Positions 23,848 to 34,002 of a DNA stretch of 64,000 nt are shown piece by piece. Numbering within the stretch: the first letter of the stretch is position 1; every line of letters begins with the position of its first letter. The position numbers and the translations under genes are program-made. This stretch comes from Echinostoma caproni (taxonomy: Eukaryota > Platyhelminthes > Trematoda > Plagiorchiida > Echinostomatidae), in contig UZAN01040296.1 in NCBI GenBank assembly GCA_900618425.1, forward strand, positions 1 through 64,000, read 5' to 3'. The notes beneath the pieces are model-generated. The model was given only the letters and a program-made list of their open reading frames with translations, was not told the DNA's origin and searched no databases.

Positions 23848-24190
23848 ATGGATGGAATGCTGACATGTTTTAATGGGCAGGCCTTTGCTGAGGATAGCAG
23901 GTAAGACGACTGCCCATCAGGGATATTAGCAGTTAAGCAGATCCAACTTATTATTAAAACAAGAACCTCTAGACAAACACCAATGCATTCCCCGTACGGT
24001 TACCGAAATTGGTGACATTGTCACGGTATGTTATAGTTCATCGCATTCGCAAAGACTTATCGCAACCACCGGTTATGAGATACTCCTAGGGAACACCCTT
24101 CCGATCGACGAAATGTTCAGAGATATGAACCATGGCTACTCGTTTCATAGTAGTCCGGAATCAACATACTGGTATGGTGATATGTCTCAG
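23848..24190 (+). CDS. Gene Y, candidate first two exons (40-nt intron)
   Basis: The first exon is 23848-23900: ATG, 17 codons and two bases, ending AGCAG|GTAAGA, with an in-frame TGA just upstream of the ATG. The intron is only 40 nt (23901-23940) and ends TTAGCAGTTAAGCAG. The second exon is 23941-24190 and ends TCTCAG|GTGAGT, so both ends are strong. The joined product starts MDGMLTCFNGQAF, continues through CIPRTVTEIGDIVTV and ends STYWYGDMSQ in phase 0, about 101 residues without a stop. The next in-phase exon is 25189-25263. Very short 5' introns are known from flatworm genes. I do not recognise the protein. Confidence 0.55.
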
Positions 24191-24719
24191 GTGAGTCAGC
24201 TGAAAAACGCAATCTGATGCTTCATGTTGCATGGAAGAAATCCTTTTCATTCACCGTAGTTTTCTGGGTTGAGTTTAAAAGCCGAATTAAACGAGGAAGT
24301 TTAAGCGCCAAAAAGTCAACATTGTTATGACATTTTTCACCATAGCTCGCATGAGAACTGACGTAATAACTAATTTGCGGTTCACACATATGAGATTGCA
24401 TCGTTTAACAAGGTGCCGTTTTTGTTTACGGATGCTGCTCCCATGAAATTCGAACAAAAAGCAAATATCACTAGGAAGGTTGCAGTGCCGACGACAGATA
24501 TTCGTGTCTTTGAACCCTACTTGGAGTTTGCATACATCAGGTACTGAGGAGAAAGCAAAGACAGAACCCGGACCGCTTCGGCATCACTTGAAACCAAAAA
24601 CGAGCACACCATCGGCATTTGAATAACGCACAAATCGTGTGTTGTTCTGCATGCAATTGAAATCACACAAGTTACATGTGATTAACCTTTCTAACTTCCC
24701 CCGGATCCATTTATTGCGA

Positions 24720-24757
24720 CAAAACAACAACAACAAAAACAACAACAACAACAATAA
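24720..24757 (+). repeat. (CAA)n microsatellite
   Basis: Interrupted run of AAC/CAA units over about 38 bases, in the intron after the gene Y second exon. Confidence 0.9.
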
Positions 24758-25069
24758 CTAGCATAAGCTACACTGGTGATTCAGGATAAAGATGTGGCAG
24801 TTTTTATTTATTAACAAGATTTCCATCCATGCGGTGTGTTCATGTGCTCGCTTGCGCAAGTGATTAAACCTAGGGGTTCACGAGTTTCACAATCCTCATT
24901 GAGGAGGGGTTGGGTGTGTAATGAAGAGTATCTTCGTTCAAAAGAGGAAGTTAAATAGGAACACGGCGGTATCCAAATTGAATATGAACCTTCTTCAATC
25001 TCTAAAAAGAAACGTATTGGAGTGGCTCTTAGGGATAGTTTGAAGCGATCTGTTAAAAATTGAGGTACA

Positions 25070-25085
25070 GGTGTGTGTGTGTGTG
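25070..25085 (+). repeat. (GT)n microsatellite
   Basis: About eight GT units in a presumed intron of gene Y. Confidence 0.85.
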
Positions 25086-25188
25086 CGTGAACGCTTAATT
25101 TTCACTCATTTTCTGTGACGTGGACAGTGAACTGTTGAAAAGTTCGTTACTGAACTTTCAAAAAAGCTTTTTAATTCTTACGTACCAG

Positions 25189-25263
25189 ATACGGCTCTTT
25201 GTTTGGATTGTGACGGATGAGGAGTCAAATAAAATATGTGTACATGTCTATATCACTGGAAAG
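25189..25263 (+). CDS. Gene Y, candidate third exon
   Basis: The acceptor TTTTTAATTCTTACGTACCAG precedes 25189 and the donor GGAAAG|GTGAAA follows 25263. The exon is 75 bases, in phase 0 at both ends, matching the phase-0 end of the exon at 23941-24190. The peptide contains RLFVWIVTDEESNKICVHV, alternating hydrophobic residues as in beta strands. The next exon must lie beyond the two retroelement fragments that follow. Confidence 0.5.
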
Positions 25264-25599
25264 GTGAAATACAAAATGCCGGCATTATGGAATGCTGGGG
25301 CGTCTACCCTATTACGTCTGATGTAGGTGAATTCTTAAAAGTACGGTTCTATGAAGTGTTTGCTCTAGGTGAAAAAGTCGGATTGCAATTTCCATACCTT
25401 TTGCCATGTGTCCCATACCTCTAGTCGAATATTGTCACATTTGAGGCCGTAAACCGTAAAAGCCAAACGGTTAGCCCTGCATAAGATATCATGTTCGGTG
25501 GAAGACAACATTCATCTACTGACTCCGGACCTTCTTGGCAAGAGAAGTATCTGAAATAATCACCGATTTACATCAAAGTATGTTCGATAAGGCGGTGGT

Positions 25600-26110
25600 T
25601 TCACAGTCCTGGAAACACGGAGTCAACATACCCATTTCCAACTGTAGCTGTTGAAGTAATCCCATGAGCTTCTGTCCAGCTACATTTGTTCCTGTTTGAT
25701 CAAAAGTAATGGGATCAACTGCTGCTGGTTCTCTGATTGGGTGTTTTATAAACTATAATTTTCTCTCGCTGTCCCAATATGGATTTCGACGAAAACGGTA
25801 GTGCACCATAGATTTGCTACTTGCGCCAGATGAGTGGACAAGAACATTTAACGCGAGAGAGGCAGTAGGCAGTCTAATTGGACTTCTCCAAAGCTTTCGA
25901 CTGAGTTAACCATCAAATACCGCTACGAAGGCTCCATAGCTACGGTGTTCGAGAATATCTCCTTGACTGAATTGAGGAATTTCTCTCACAACGTACCGTA
26001 TTATTTAGAGTTAACGGTTCCCTATAGGGGAAATCGACACTGTCCGTGGGGTTCCACAAAGATAATTACTTAGTCTTCCGATTTTCCTAGCTTTCGTAAG
26101 CAGTACGATA
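25600..26110 (+). pseudogene. Decayed RT fragment, CR1/Jockey-like
   Basis: Scattered over three frames are FCPATFVPV, LSQYGFRRKR (25763-25795), DFSKAFD then VNHQIPLRRLHSYGVREYLL (about 25880-25965), and a VRGVPQR-like piece near 26045. These are successive RT motifs of CR1/Jockey elements with many stops and shifts. It sits in the presumed intron of gene Y. Confidence 0.75.
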
Positions 26111-26739
26111 ACATGAGGATTATAAAACACTGTGGAAAACACTCTACCCAGTAAACTGATGGTTCACTAATGACATTGAATTCAACGCCGTGAAGTGTAA
26201 GGTTGCATCATTGCTTCACACGGGTTGCTTTCATAATTCCTGGGAAATCAGTCACTACCTCGTGCTTCAAACGAGAAAGATCTGAGATTTATTTTCAATA
26301 GAATCTAGGATGTTACACACAATAAGCTAGAGCGTCATCATTGATCCGAAAGCAAGTTGGATTACCCAAACGTGTTTTTGGGTAGTTCGAAAGAGATGCC
26401 AGAAAACCTTTGACCACACACAGAGTGTGCTATCCCATTTTTTATTTCATGGCTTATTAGTGACAAAAAGACATTCGAAAGTTCGCAGAGAATAGCCACC
26501 AAAATGATTAACGGGTTAGAATCTAGGACCAACATTGAACGGTCACCATTCCACGGACTCTGGTTATCTGGATATCGCCGTATATCAAAACCTCCATCAC
26601 CTTAATCACCCGTGTGATACTCTACTGCTTTTAATTCNTTTTAATTCCATTCCTCTTCGTAAACTGGATACCCTCGGTTGTCCTAGGTAGTTATTAGCCT
26701 GGTTTGCTGATTACGTCTCCATGACAACTCGTTCTACCT

Positions 26740-27640
26740 AGTTAGGTAGGAGGAATTTCAAACCGTTGGGAAACAATTCTGGGGCACTCCAGGAGGTAAT
26801 CCTTTTCCCATACTTATTTTTGACCTATATTAGCGACTTGCCTGCTAAAGCCCCTACTTTTCTCTTCAAATAAGCTGACGACGTGGTGTTATGTCAGGCC
26901 ATCTCCGATTCTTCTAGTCTTTCGCAATTTTCTGACAACTTGGAAAATGTCAAGCAATATTCCGCCACATCCGGTCTCTCTTAATCCTTCCAAATACTTT
27001 GAATGTCTCTTTACATTAGTACACTCTTCTTTCCTATCTGAGCAGGTATCGATTGGCTCTGAACTAGTATCCTGGGTAAGCTGTATTAATTACCCGGGGT
27101 TGTGGTAGATCCGAATCTTCACTGTACCTCTCACATCCAACATATCGTTAGCAAATTTCGACGACCTTATGCTTATGTCCATAAACTTCGTAAGTTTAGT
27201 ATTCAACAATCGATTATATCAAAATTAGTGTACCCGTATTTTTCCCGTTTTACTTCATCGTTCACCTGTTATTCTTTCCAATTACCAAAAGGAAGATTTT
27301 AATCTACTTCGACATGGGCCGACCATCTCTTCAATCCCTCTAGAGGCGTTGGTAACTAACCTGCACGAACCCCATTTGAATGCATGTGAAAAGTTTGCAC
27401 ATAAGATTCCTATCGACTCCATACATCCGATACCCACAGATTTAACCTCCTGTTGTTTCTATTCGTCAAATGGATCCCGACACCGTTGTGTTCCATCTCA
27501 AATAAACGTATATCGTAACTCTATAGTACCCTCTTTAGCACGTCTTCTAGTTAACAAAGAACAGGTTTTCACAGACTTTGCTAAATGTTTTGGGATTTAC
27601 CTTTTTTTCTACCTCTCTCCAAGTTGCACAATTTAAATGA
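26740..27640 (+). pseudogene. Decayed RT C-terminal half, CR1/Jockey-like
   Basis: The plus strand reads GTPGGNPFP, then TYISDLPAKAPTFLF, then ADDVVLCQAISDSSSLSQF (catalytic ADD near 26876), LVVDPNLHCTSHIQHIVSK (27100-27160) and, at the end, NVYRNSIVPSLARLLVNKEQ (about 27505-27565). The order is RT palm, thumb and C-terminal tail. A stop replaces the residue before ADD, and frames change repeatedly. It may belong to the same insertion as 25600-26110 or to a second, older one. Confidence 0.8.
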
Positions 27641-27649
27641 AATCTAGGC

Positions 27650-28590
27650 TTTACTCGTACAGAAATTATAAGTACAATAACAATTACAGTTATCATGTCC
27701 AAAAATAACCACCTCAGGGGTATCCCTTTAGACTGTTTCTCCAAAAGAGTTGGCTAGACTGCAGGCGTCACTCTTTCAGCCTTCGAATTTGTAATACCAG
27801 GAACGTTCTTTCACTTCAAATATATACAGGTGAAAGGAATGAATATGAATATGTACTGAAAGCGGTTATTACTTACCGTGAAAAGCAAAAGTAACCCCAG
27901 AACGTGTTTCACTAATGCAATTTTTTTCACTGATTGTTTGATGAAGACATTCAAAGATCAGATGCTTTTCCCCTAGGTAGTTGAAAATATTTAACCCTTT
28001 CCTAAGGCACTCCGATTATTTGACACACCTGGGAGAACTTCAAGTTTGTGATTTCAGTCAAGAATAAGTCAAACTAGATGATCTATTCGAATAAGCATTG
28101 TTTCAACAATGGGTTTAGCCTTATTTAATTATTTTGTCAAGTATGTAAATAAATCTGAAAATACCCATTATTTTGCACGTATTCATCTTCATTTGACGAT
28201 TAGTTATAAAAAGATGACAGAAACCGATAAGCGCACAACAGTTTTCTTTCTTAATCACGTGCTCACGGTTGATATTTTTTTGAAACTCACATGACTATGT
28301 AGCAAATAATAACACAACAAAGTCATATGTGTCCGAACTATACAATTTCGTTTTTTGCACAAATTAGGATCTCAAAAGTATCATCAGTTTGTTCAAATCA
28401 TGTTTATTGGCGTAGGTTTGAATCCTACGTAGGCTACTGCTATTTTCTGAATTCAAATGTACAACTATTGTTCGGATTATTTTACTAATCAAAAAGAAAA
28501 TTAACTAATATAACAGTATGATAAAAATTGAAATTTGTGGGGATCAAATAAAATTGAATAAAGTCTTGAAAAGACTTAGCACCTTCCATG
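27650..28590. other. No firm gene
   Basis: AT-rich sequence. A plus-strand open frame (28109-28294) has no splice support. A tRNA T-arm-like piece lies at 28413-28440. Confidence 0.35.
28413..28440 (+). other. tRNA-like T-arm and acceptor fragment
   Basis: GTAGG-TTTGAAT-CCTAC is a perfect T stem-loop followed by GTAGGCTACTG. The same ending (AGGCTACTG) follows the T-arm of the tRNA-like unit at 38577-38660. No D-arm or anticodon stem precedes it here, so it is a truncated copy of a tRNA-derived repeat. Confidence 0.5.
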
Positions 28591-28597
28591 TGTCTAC

Positions 28598-28686
28598 CAA
28601 TCAGTAAAATGTTTAGAACCGTGACGATTCCCGCTGCTAGCCGGGTGTACGTTATGAAGCCAGATAGCAAAGCAAACCATCGGGCG
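28598..28686 (-). CDS. Gene X, candidate exon 6 (hydrophobic)
   Basis: On the minus strand a long pyrimidine tract TTTCTTTTTTGTCCTTAAATTAG precedes 28686 (the tract itself is intronic), and the exon ends GATTG|GTAGAC. One base completes the codon left open by the exon at 29225-29354, then 29 codons are open, reading RWFALLSGFITYTRLAAG and IVTVLNILLI. This is a membrane-type segment. The stretch NNTYWFGARW made at the junction faintly recalls membrane-spanning parts of ABCC transporters, but no ATP-binding motif is seen, so that is speculation. The gene continues downstream of 28598; no further exon was found. Confidence 0.45.
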
Positions 28687-28916
28687 CTAATTTAAGGACA
28701 AAAAAGAAAGAGGATCATCTCTAGTTAGAACTAGATTAAATATCCAAAATTCACATAACTTTCTCTGAGGAACTTGGAGGCCTTTCAAGTTCCATCGAAG
28801 TCAGGTTTTTGAGTGGATTGGACAAACTTCGAGGTTAAAATAAACAATGTGTAGTAATGAATGTGCTCGTAAAACTTGTCGGTTCCATTGACTATCAATT
28901 TCTTTATCCTAAACAG

Positions 28917-29081
28917 GGTTCATTTGTATCCGGTCGTGAGGAAGGTGCACAGTTTAGAGCGAGATGCGGAAATTTGGCGAGGGAATAAATATTATGCCAT
29001 TTTGAGTGAAACAAACTCGTTTGAATGGGTTACGAATTATTGTCCAACTGAACAAACGGGTATTGCTTCAATAAACTACAA
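28917..29081 (+). CDS. Gene Y, candidate exon
   Basis: An excellent acceptor (TATCAATTTCTTTATCCTAAACAG, intronic) precedes 28917. The frame is open for 54 codons and ends at CTACAA|GTGAAT or at the TGA just after. The peptide includes HSLERDAEIWRGNKYYAIL and FEWVTNYCPTEQTG. Its final phase matches the next plus exon at 34897. It lies between two minus-strand exons of gene X, so either the genes are interleaved or one set is wrong. Confidence 0.45.
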
Positions 29082-29224
29082 GTGAATATCCGAGCTTAGA
29101 ACTCCATTTTGATTCCTAAATTTTACAAAAATTGCGATGATCGTGCATGTGAGAGCGGAGATAATCCGAAAAATCTAGAGGTGTAAAAGCAGAAGAAATG
29201 AGTAAAAGGAAGTTAAATAAGTAC

Positions 29225-29354
29225 CCGAACCAGTAAGTATTGTTTTCATCCCAGAGGTGAGCGAATGCAGTGCGAGCTAAGTCAATCATATCTCTATCAG
29301 ACAAAATGGATGCCGAAGGCTTGACGAGCGTCGTCGCCCGAATTCTAGGGTTCA
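29225..29354 (-). CDS. Gene X, candidate exon 5
   Basis: On the minus strand the acceptor is TTGCTCCACATTGCAG before 29354 and the donor is GGTTCGG|GTACTT after 29225. The 130 bases are open (two bases in, two bases out). The peptide contains RIRATTLVKPSASILSDRD and LARTAFAHLWDENNTYWF. It ends in exactly the phase needed by 28598-28686. Joining to the upstream exon at 30589 needs a poor donor, so another exon may lie between. Confidence 0.5.
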
Positions 29355-30149
29355 CTGCAATGTGGAGCAATTGATATGCATGACCTCGAGAGTTCTATTT
29401 GAAAACACAAGAAGAGAAAAACAAACAAACAGCAGGGGACCGAATGGCTCATTTTGAACTGAAAAGAAAACTGAATGGTCTCTGTTCATTCCAACAAAAT
29501 AACAAATACTCAGAGTTGCATTCGAATTTCAATTCACTGGTGTTCAAATGGTGAAATCGAGTGGTTTTTGCCATTACTCCTGTTTCATTTACGTGTGTCG
29601 ATGGAGGAATACTGAAATTAAGAAGTTTCGAAAAAACCTTCCGAAAAATTTCCTTTCCTAAATAACTTATTATTTTGAATTTTCATCACCGAGGGTTTTT
29701 GAAATTTCTTTATTTTATGTCCTCAATCCAAACAGGACACATTCTATGAGATAAAGCAAATCAAATATTGAATTTGAAAAGCAGTCACAGCACCCGCCAC
29801 ATTATATTCTCTAAAATAACTTGATATTGATTTGAGCAGGTAAGATTAGCACGTGATAACTGTTCCCTCCAGTTTCGGGCTCGTGTCGTTTTGAGGAGCC
29901 CCTCGTATTGAGACGAGATTCAATAGGTAGTCTAAATGGATCCCATCTATAAGCCACTCAGAACCACAAGGCTTCGCTAAACACGGCATACATTATACGC
30001 TTCTCCTATGAGGTAACGTTATGGAATAGTAAATCTTTTGAACCTTAGATTGAAGTCATTCACGTAGATAAATATTTCGTGGTTTTTCCCCACATATTTG
30101 TGCAATGCAGATAAACAGAATTTTGCCTGATAACCAGGATCAAATACTG

Positions 30150-30510
30150 ATTCTACCAGCCATTCTTCGGCACTCATCTTCAAGCGCAGTTGTCAATGCA
30201 TCCAGCCAGCATACTATTGAAAACACAAAATTGGAGTTTCGCTTTGATAGAGCTCTTCAGCAGTGAGTGTTCATCGTCCCGTCTGAGATTCGAAAGTCAT
30301 ACCGGTCGCATTAAAGAGGTTTGCGAGATACCAATGTGTATAATACCCCTGATCAGGAGACTCGGTTATATATGTCGTCTTAGGCTAGTTGGATGGGAGC
30401 CTCGGGAGCATTGTAACCAATGGTTAGAGACACTGAGCGATATGGCTGTGTCGCTAACGGTGGCATTCATGCATTCTCTTGATTTGTTTGCAGCCTCAGT
30501 CCACTGAAAT
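30150..30510 (+). pseudogene. Non-LTR element C-terminus
   Basis: The plus frame ends RLGYICRLRLVGWEPREHCN then QWLETLSDMAV and HSLDLFAASVH. This is the same C-terminal signature as at 18560-18742 (WLETL.DMA). Only the last part of the RT survives, as in 5'-truncated insertions. It overlaps the end of the gene X exon at 30496-30589 on the other strand. Confidence 0.7.
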
Positions 30511-30589
30511 TCTCCATTTTATCTCGGTCTCTAAGTTGCAACTTTCCAATATTTCTTCTTTTGTTCTATCCAAATGGGTGGCCAAAAGA
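30496..30589 (-). CDS. Gene X, candidate exon 4
   Basis: On the minus strand TGTGCCTGTTTTGATTGCAG precedes 30589 (intronic). After one base that completes a codon, 30 codons are open to a TGA: LLATHLDRTKEEILESCN then LETEIKWRISVD. Its start phase fits one of three overlapping donors (GTGGGT/GTACAT) at the end of the exon at 31073-31270. It may end at the TGA or at a weak donor inside (GAAA|GTTGCA) that would lead in phase to 29354. Confidence 0.4.
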
Positions 30590-31072
30590 CTGCAATCAAA
30601 ACAGGCACATAAAACTGCATGGTTAATAGTTGCACAAAATGGAGCTGAAACGTACGATGCAAAAAATGATAGATGAATGTGGCAACAGTTTTTCTCAAGA
30701 TTTCAAAAGGAACTAATTTTATAGAACTTTGCCTAGTCCTATGGCAGTTTTGTCTGACATGGCAAAGCCTCATCCAATTCATGTGACCATATGATTCACT
30801 ATTTATTTGGAATCGCCATTGGACGTCAACTGGATATCCTTGGTTCTATTGTACCAAGCCCACTCGACAAACAGATTGCAATGACTGAACTCCCGCGAGA
30901 ACACAACTAAACAACTAAAAAATACAATTGAGTAACCCACTCAAAAGTAAATAAGGATAGTTTACCAAGGTAAAATCTGATCAGAAAATGGAAACTAGAT
31001 GTATTCATAGAAAACAGAATTTTGAAGTTAAAATTGAGTTGTCTTTTTATGCAAATGGCCTCATTAATGTAC

Positions 31073-31270
31073 CCACCCACCCGCATTCGGTACAATCCTC
31101 GGTCAACAAAACGAATGAGATCAGGTGAGTTTTTGGTTTTCTGACTAGAGCAGACGCGGAGATTCAAAGGAACACAGTCACGTGCCTGACCCGGTTTGAT
31201 TTCATAAAGGCAAAGCGCGATGCAAAACATCTTCCAATCTTCAACCACGAGCATTGTACTCATGAAATAA
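31073..31270 (-). CDS. Gene X, candidate exon 3
   Basis: A near-ideal acceptor (AAATCATTTCCCCCAG) precedes 31270 on the minus strand. The frame runs about 65 codons: YFMSTMLVVEDWKMFCIALC, LYEIKPGQARDCVPLNLRVC and LIRFVDRGLYRMR. Three overlapping GT donors sit at 31080, 31076 and 31072; the last fits the next exon. The first base completes the codon left by the 49-bp exon 32586-32634, so exons 1-3 join in phase. The product is unrecognised; the start is moderately hydrophobic. Confidence 0.5.
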
Positions 31271-31289
31271 CTGGGGGAAATGATTTGGT

Positions 31290-32580
31290 CCTTAGATAAG
31301 CGCTGACATGCCCCTTCTTATTGGGTTGGGTTTCTCACTAGTGCTGTGTGTGACCATAACGTCCACCGCGTCGTTAAACGTTAGATGTGAAAACTGAGAA
31401 CAACAACAACAATGAAGGTGGTGAGTAAGACCGAGCAGAATTTAGCACACAATTGTGACATTCACGTTCCACGCGCGTATTGTGACTGCAGTAAGGGTGT
31501 AATTATTTTCTACTGACTGAATCTGGATCCAATAGACATGGTTATTTTTCCCTGTTGTCTTTATTTGCATCTCATATTTACCGCTCATTGTCTCACGGAC
31601 GGAAACCCGCACTTACTAGTCAAAGGTGTATGAGAGTTCTTATGAGAATATTGGTTTCTAACGGTTTTTCTCATGAGTACGGAAAAAGAAAACTTACCGA
31701 CTGATTGGATAGTGTAAAACACCGTGCTCCATTCAGGGTAAACATCTGTCCGATGAGAATGATGGTTGGTGAATGTTGTTTTTATTTCTAATCACAGGTG
31801 TCATATTTTGCAAATTTGACCCACATTATGAAAAGGAATGGATTTGTTCTATTTACGATTGGTGGTTTGTATAAACTATGCGTGCACACAAGCTGGTAGT
31901 AAAAAGTGATTGCCTCAGAAATAGACACTACGACGTATTGTTTTTGTTTGTAGGCAGACAATGGGTCTAGTTGAGTCGTTCCCCAGTAGACTAGAGAATG
32001 GTTGAAAATAGTTTATCCTTAGGGATGAAGGACTACCCCAAACAATATATGGGGATATTCTGATTGATAGTTTTTTCAGTTAAGGCTCATCAGACTGGTG
32101 TTATTTAGCAGCTAAAATACATTGAATATCATTAAAAAGTTTCATGAATTCTTTGAAAAAATGTTTAATGGGCACACCGAACCAAAAACTGAATTCTCGC
32201 ACTCAACCTGTTTGCTGAGAAATAAAAAGAGATAAAGAAATGCTGAACTGAGACGTGTTACACGGGTAAAGAAAGAAAGAAAAAAATTCTGTTGTGTATC
32301 CTCATTGTAGCCACCAACGAGCAGCTTGGTACTCAGCTGGCAGATTAGGGCAACCTAAGGTGAATTTGAAAAAGCTGGCTAAGACAATATCAATGTCGAT
32401 TTTAAAAACAGTAATGTGCTTCCATAACATCAATCATGATCACTGACGATGCTTGGAACGTTTTCATACCTATATCGCGATTAGAATCAGATGTTATAAA
32501 TTTACAGTATTTTTTACTCGAGGATTGTCCATATACGTCATTACGGGCTTTCGGATAACATTCCACCACAATGAACTCCA
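31290..32580. other. Presumed intron of gene X
   Basis: No open frame with splice support on either strand. A short (CAA)n run lies near 31395-31420. Confidence 0.35.
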
Positions 32581-32585
32581 TTTAC

Positions 32586-32634
32586 CGAAACACTCCCTGG
32601 TACGCGGAATGATAGACTCGAGAACTTAGAAAAC
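32586..32634 (-). CDS. Gene X, candidate exon 2 (49 bp)
   Basis: On the minus strand CTACCGTTTTGCAG precedes 32634 and the exon ends TTTCG|GTAAAT. It is only 49 bases, with two bases completing the codon from exon 1 and two left for exon 3. The peptide is FLSSRVYHSAYQGVF. The phase fit on both sides is the main evidence for so small an exon. Confidence 0.45.
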
Positions 32635-32997
32635 CTGCAAAACGGTAGATTAAAATCCTGCAGCCGCAATAGTAAGACCATTATTCATTGTATATAAGCT
32701 GCAACCCCGAAAAATGATTTCATCACTCGAACCAAACCAAGCCGTACTCATAAGCTCGCCTTATGGACATTTTTCGGGTTAAATATAACTTTGATGTCCC
32801 AAAGTATTTCTTGGTCCCAGGAAAGGATATCACTGATTGTCCTTCTACGCTTCTGAACTTAAAATGCATGTTGATTGACTTAATGTAACCGTTTCATTTA
32901 GCGCTGTTTTTTTAGTCCTCTGTATTTCTCTGCTGGACTAAACTGTTCTCGTTGAATCTACTGTGTGGAAAAAGAATGATTTGCTTGATCCACTTAC

Positions 32998-33163
32998 CAG
33001 CAAAGCCACTGTGAATAAGGACTGTTGTCTGCATGTCAACATCAAAACAATGAGTTTTATATCTCCATATTAGTTTTCGCCTCAAGCTTTCCATGCCTGG
33101 GCCTTCATTTTCGTCCTTTTTGGTTATTAACCTCTGTTTTCCTCCGGAATGCACTTTAGCCAT
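32998..33163 (-). CDS. Gene X, candidate first coding exon
   Basis: On the minus strand an ATG at 33163 follows an in-frame TAA with no acceptor in between, so it is the likely start. The 166-base exon gives MAKVHSGGKQRLITKKDENE, then SLRRKLIWRYKTHCFDVDMQ and TTVLIHSGFA, and ends GCTG|GTAAGT, a perfect donor, in phase 1. The N-terminus is basic and hydrophilic, without a signal peptide. The next in-phase exon is 32586-32634. A plus-strand reading frame starts about 320-440 bp away in the opposite direction, so the space between may be a shared promoter. Confidence 0.55.
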
Positions 33164-33484
33164 TGCGAGTCCAATGAAGCAGTTCCGGCGTTAATAGTGC
33201 TTTATGTTTTATTGCATCCACTCGTTTGTGACCTTTTAATGCGGTTTCTCTCTTGGGAATACTTTTCTATAGTTGGCCTTGTTCTAAATATTGAAAACCC
33301 ACTGGCTAGTTGTTTATACATATCATCTGAATGGAGTTAGAATAAATGAACTCGTACAGACTGCTTTTCCCTCAGTGAGCATTACATTTCAATCCCTTTT
33401 TCCGGACATTGTTTCCTGATGTTGAGCACTTTACCAAACATGGTTCTCATTCATGGTTTGACGGGAGGATTAACCGGTAAATAA
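33164..33484. promoter_or_regulatory. Possible divergent promoter region
   Basis: About 320 bp between the start of gene X (minus strand) and an open region on the plus strand at 33485-34002. No TATA box or initiator is clear by eye. The call rests only on the head-to-head arrangement. Confidence 0.2.
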
Positions 33485-33736
33485 AACGAGAAGAGAGAGA
33501 GAAAGACAACCGGAATAAGCGAGTATCGATTGTCTACGGATACACCTGGTGCACCTTACTTTCAATTTGTGAGAATCAATAATTCGCCTCTGGCACTGTT
33601 CAACATGTCCAACAACCTCGTACGAAACAATTCACAGAGTTTCTCGACATACTGTAGTGAATCAAAATATGATCCGACCTATGGACCGATCGACGCTAAC
33701 CAAAGAAAACCAATTGAACTACTTCATAACAGATGA
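33485..33736 (+). CDS. Candidate coding region, first frame (ends in ATGA overlap)
   Basis: The frame is open from 33485 with the first ATG at 33605. It contains TDTPGAPYFQFVRINNSPLA and SESKYDPTYGPIDANQRKP, hydrophilic and natural in composition. It stops at a TGA (33734-33736) that overlaps the ATG of a second good frame at 33733. This could be one gene with a sequencing or real frameshift, two exons with a short intron I cannot place, or two overlapping frames. No family is recognised. Confidence 0.35.
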   Translation, partial: NEKRERKTTGISEYRLSTDTPGAPYFQFVRINNSPLALFNMSNNLVRNNSQSFSTYCSESKYDPTYGPIDANQRKPIELLHNR

Positions 33737-34002
33737 CACCAGACCGGATCGATCGACGTCGAACAACCAAAAGTGCTGCATCGACACTACTCTCTACCGG
33801 CCCAATAAATTCGGAAACAACCTGTAAAAATCCTCCAGGTCAAACTAAGTCACTCAGCGATCTATATATGCTAATGAGGATTCCTAAGCATTTGCCGAAA
33901 GATTGTATTACACCCCAGTCGGTAATGAAACGTTTGCAAGCTAATTATCACGCTGGGGGCGCAGTTGACCCAGAAACTACACGATCAGAGCTGGAAAGAT
34001 AA
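33733..34002 (+). CDS. Candidate coding region, second frame
   Basis: Opens with ATG at 33733 (also preceded by an acceptor-like CTACTTCATAACAG) and runs 89 codons to a TAA. The peptide includes KSLSDLYMLMRIPKHLPKD and ends VDPETTRSELER, a hydrophilic, probably disordered C-terminus. Composition is continuous with the frame just upstream, which favours a single protein broken by a one-base shift or an unseen splice. Confidence 0.35.
   Translation: MTPDRIDRRRTTKSAASTLLSTGPINSETTCKNPPGQTKSLSDLYMLMRIPKHLPKDCITPQSVMKRLQANYHAGGAVDPETTRSELER

Noticed and set aside
28598..29354. ABCC-type ABC transporter
   Set aside because: A single junctional motif resembles the family, and the upstream exons do not. 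No Walker A, signature or Walker B motif is visible on either strand.
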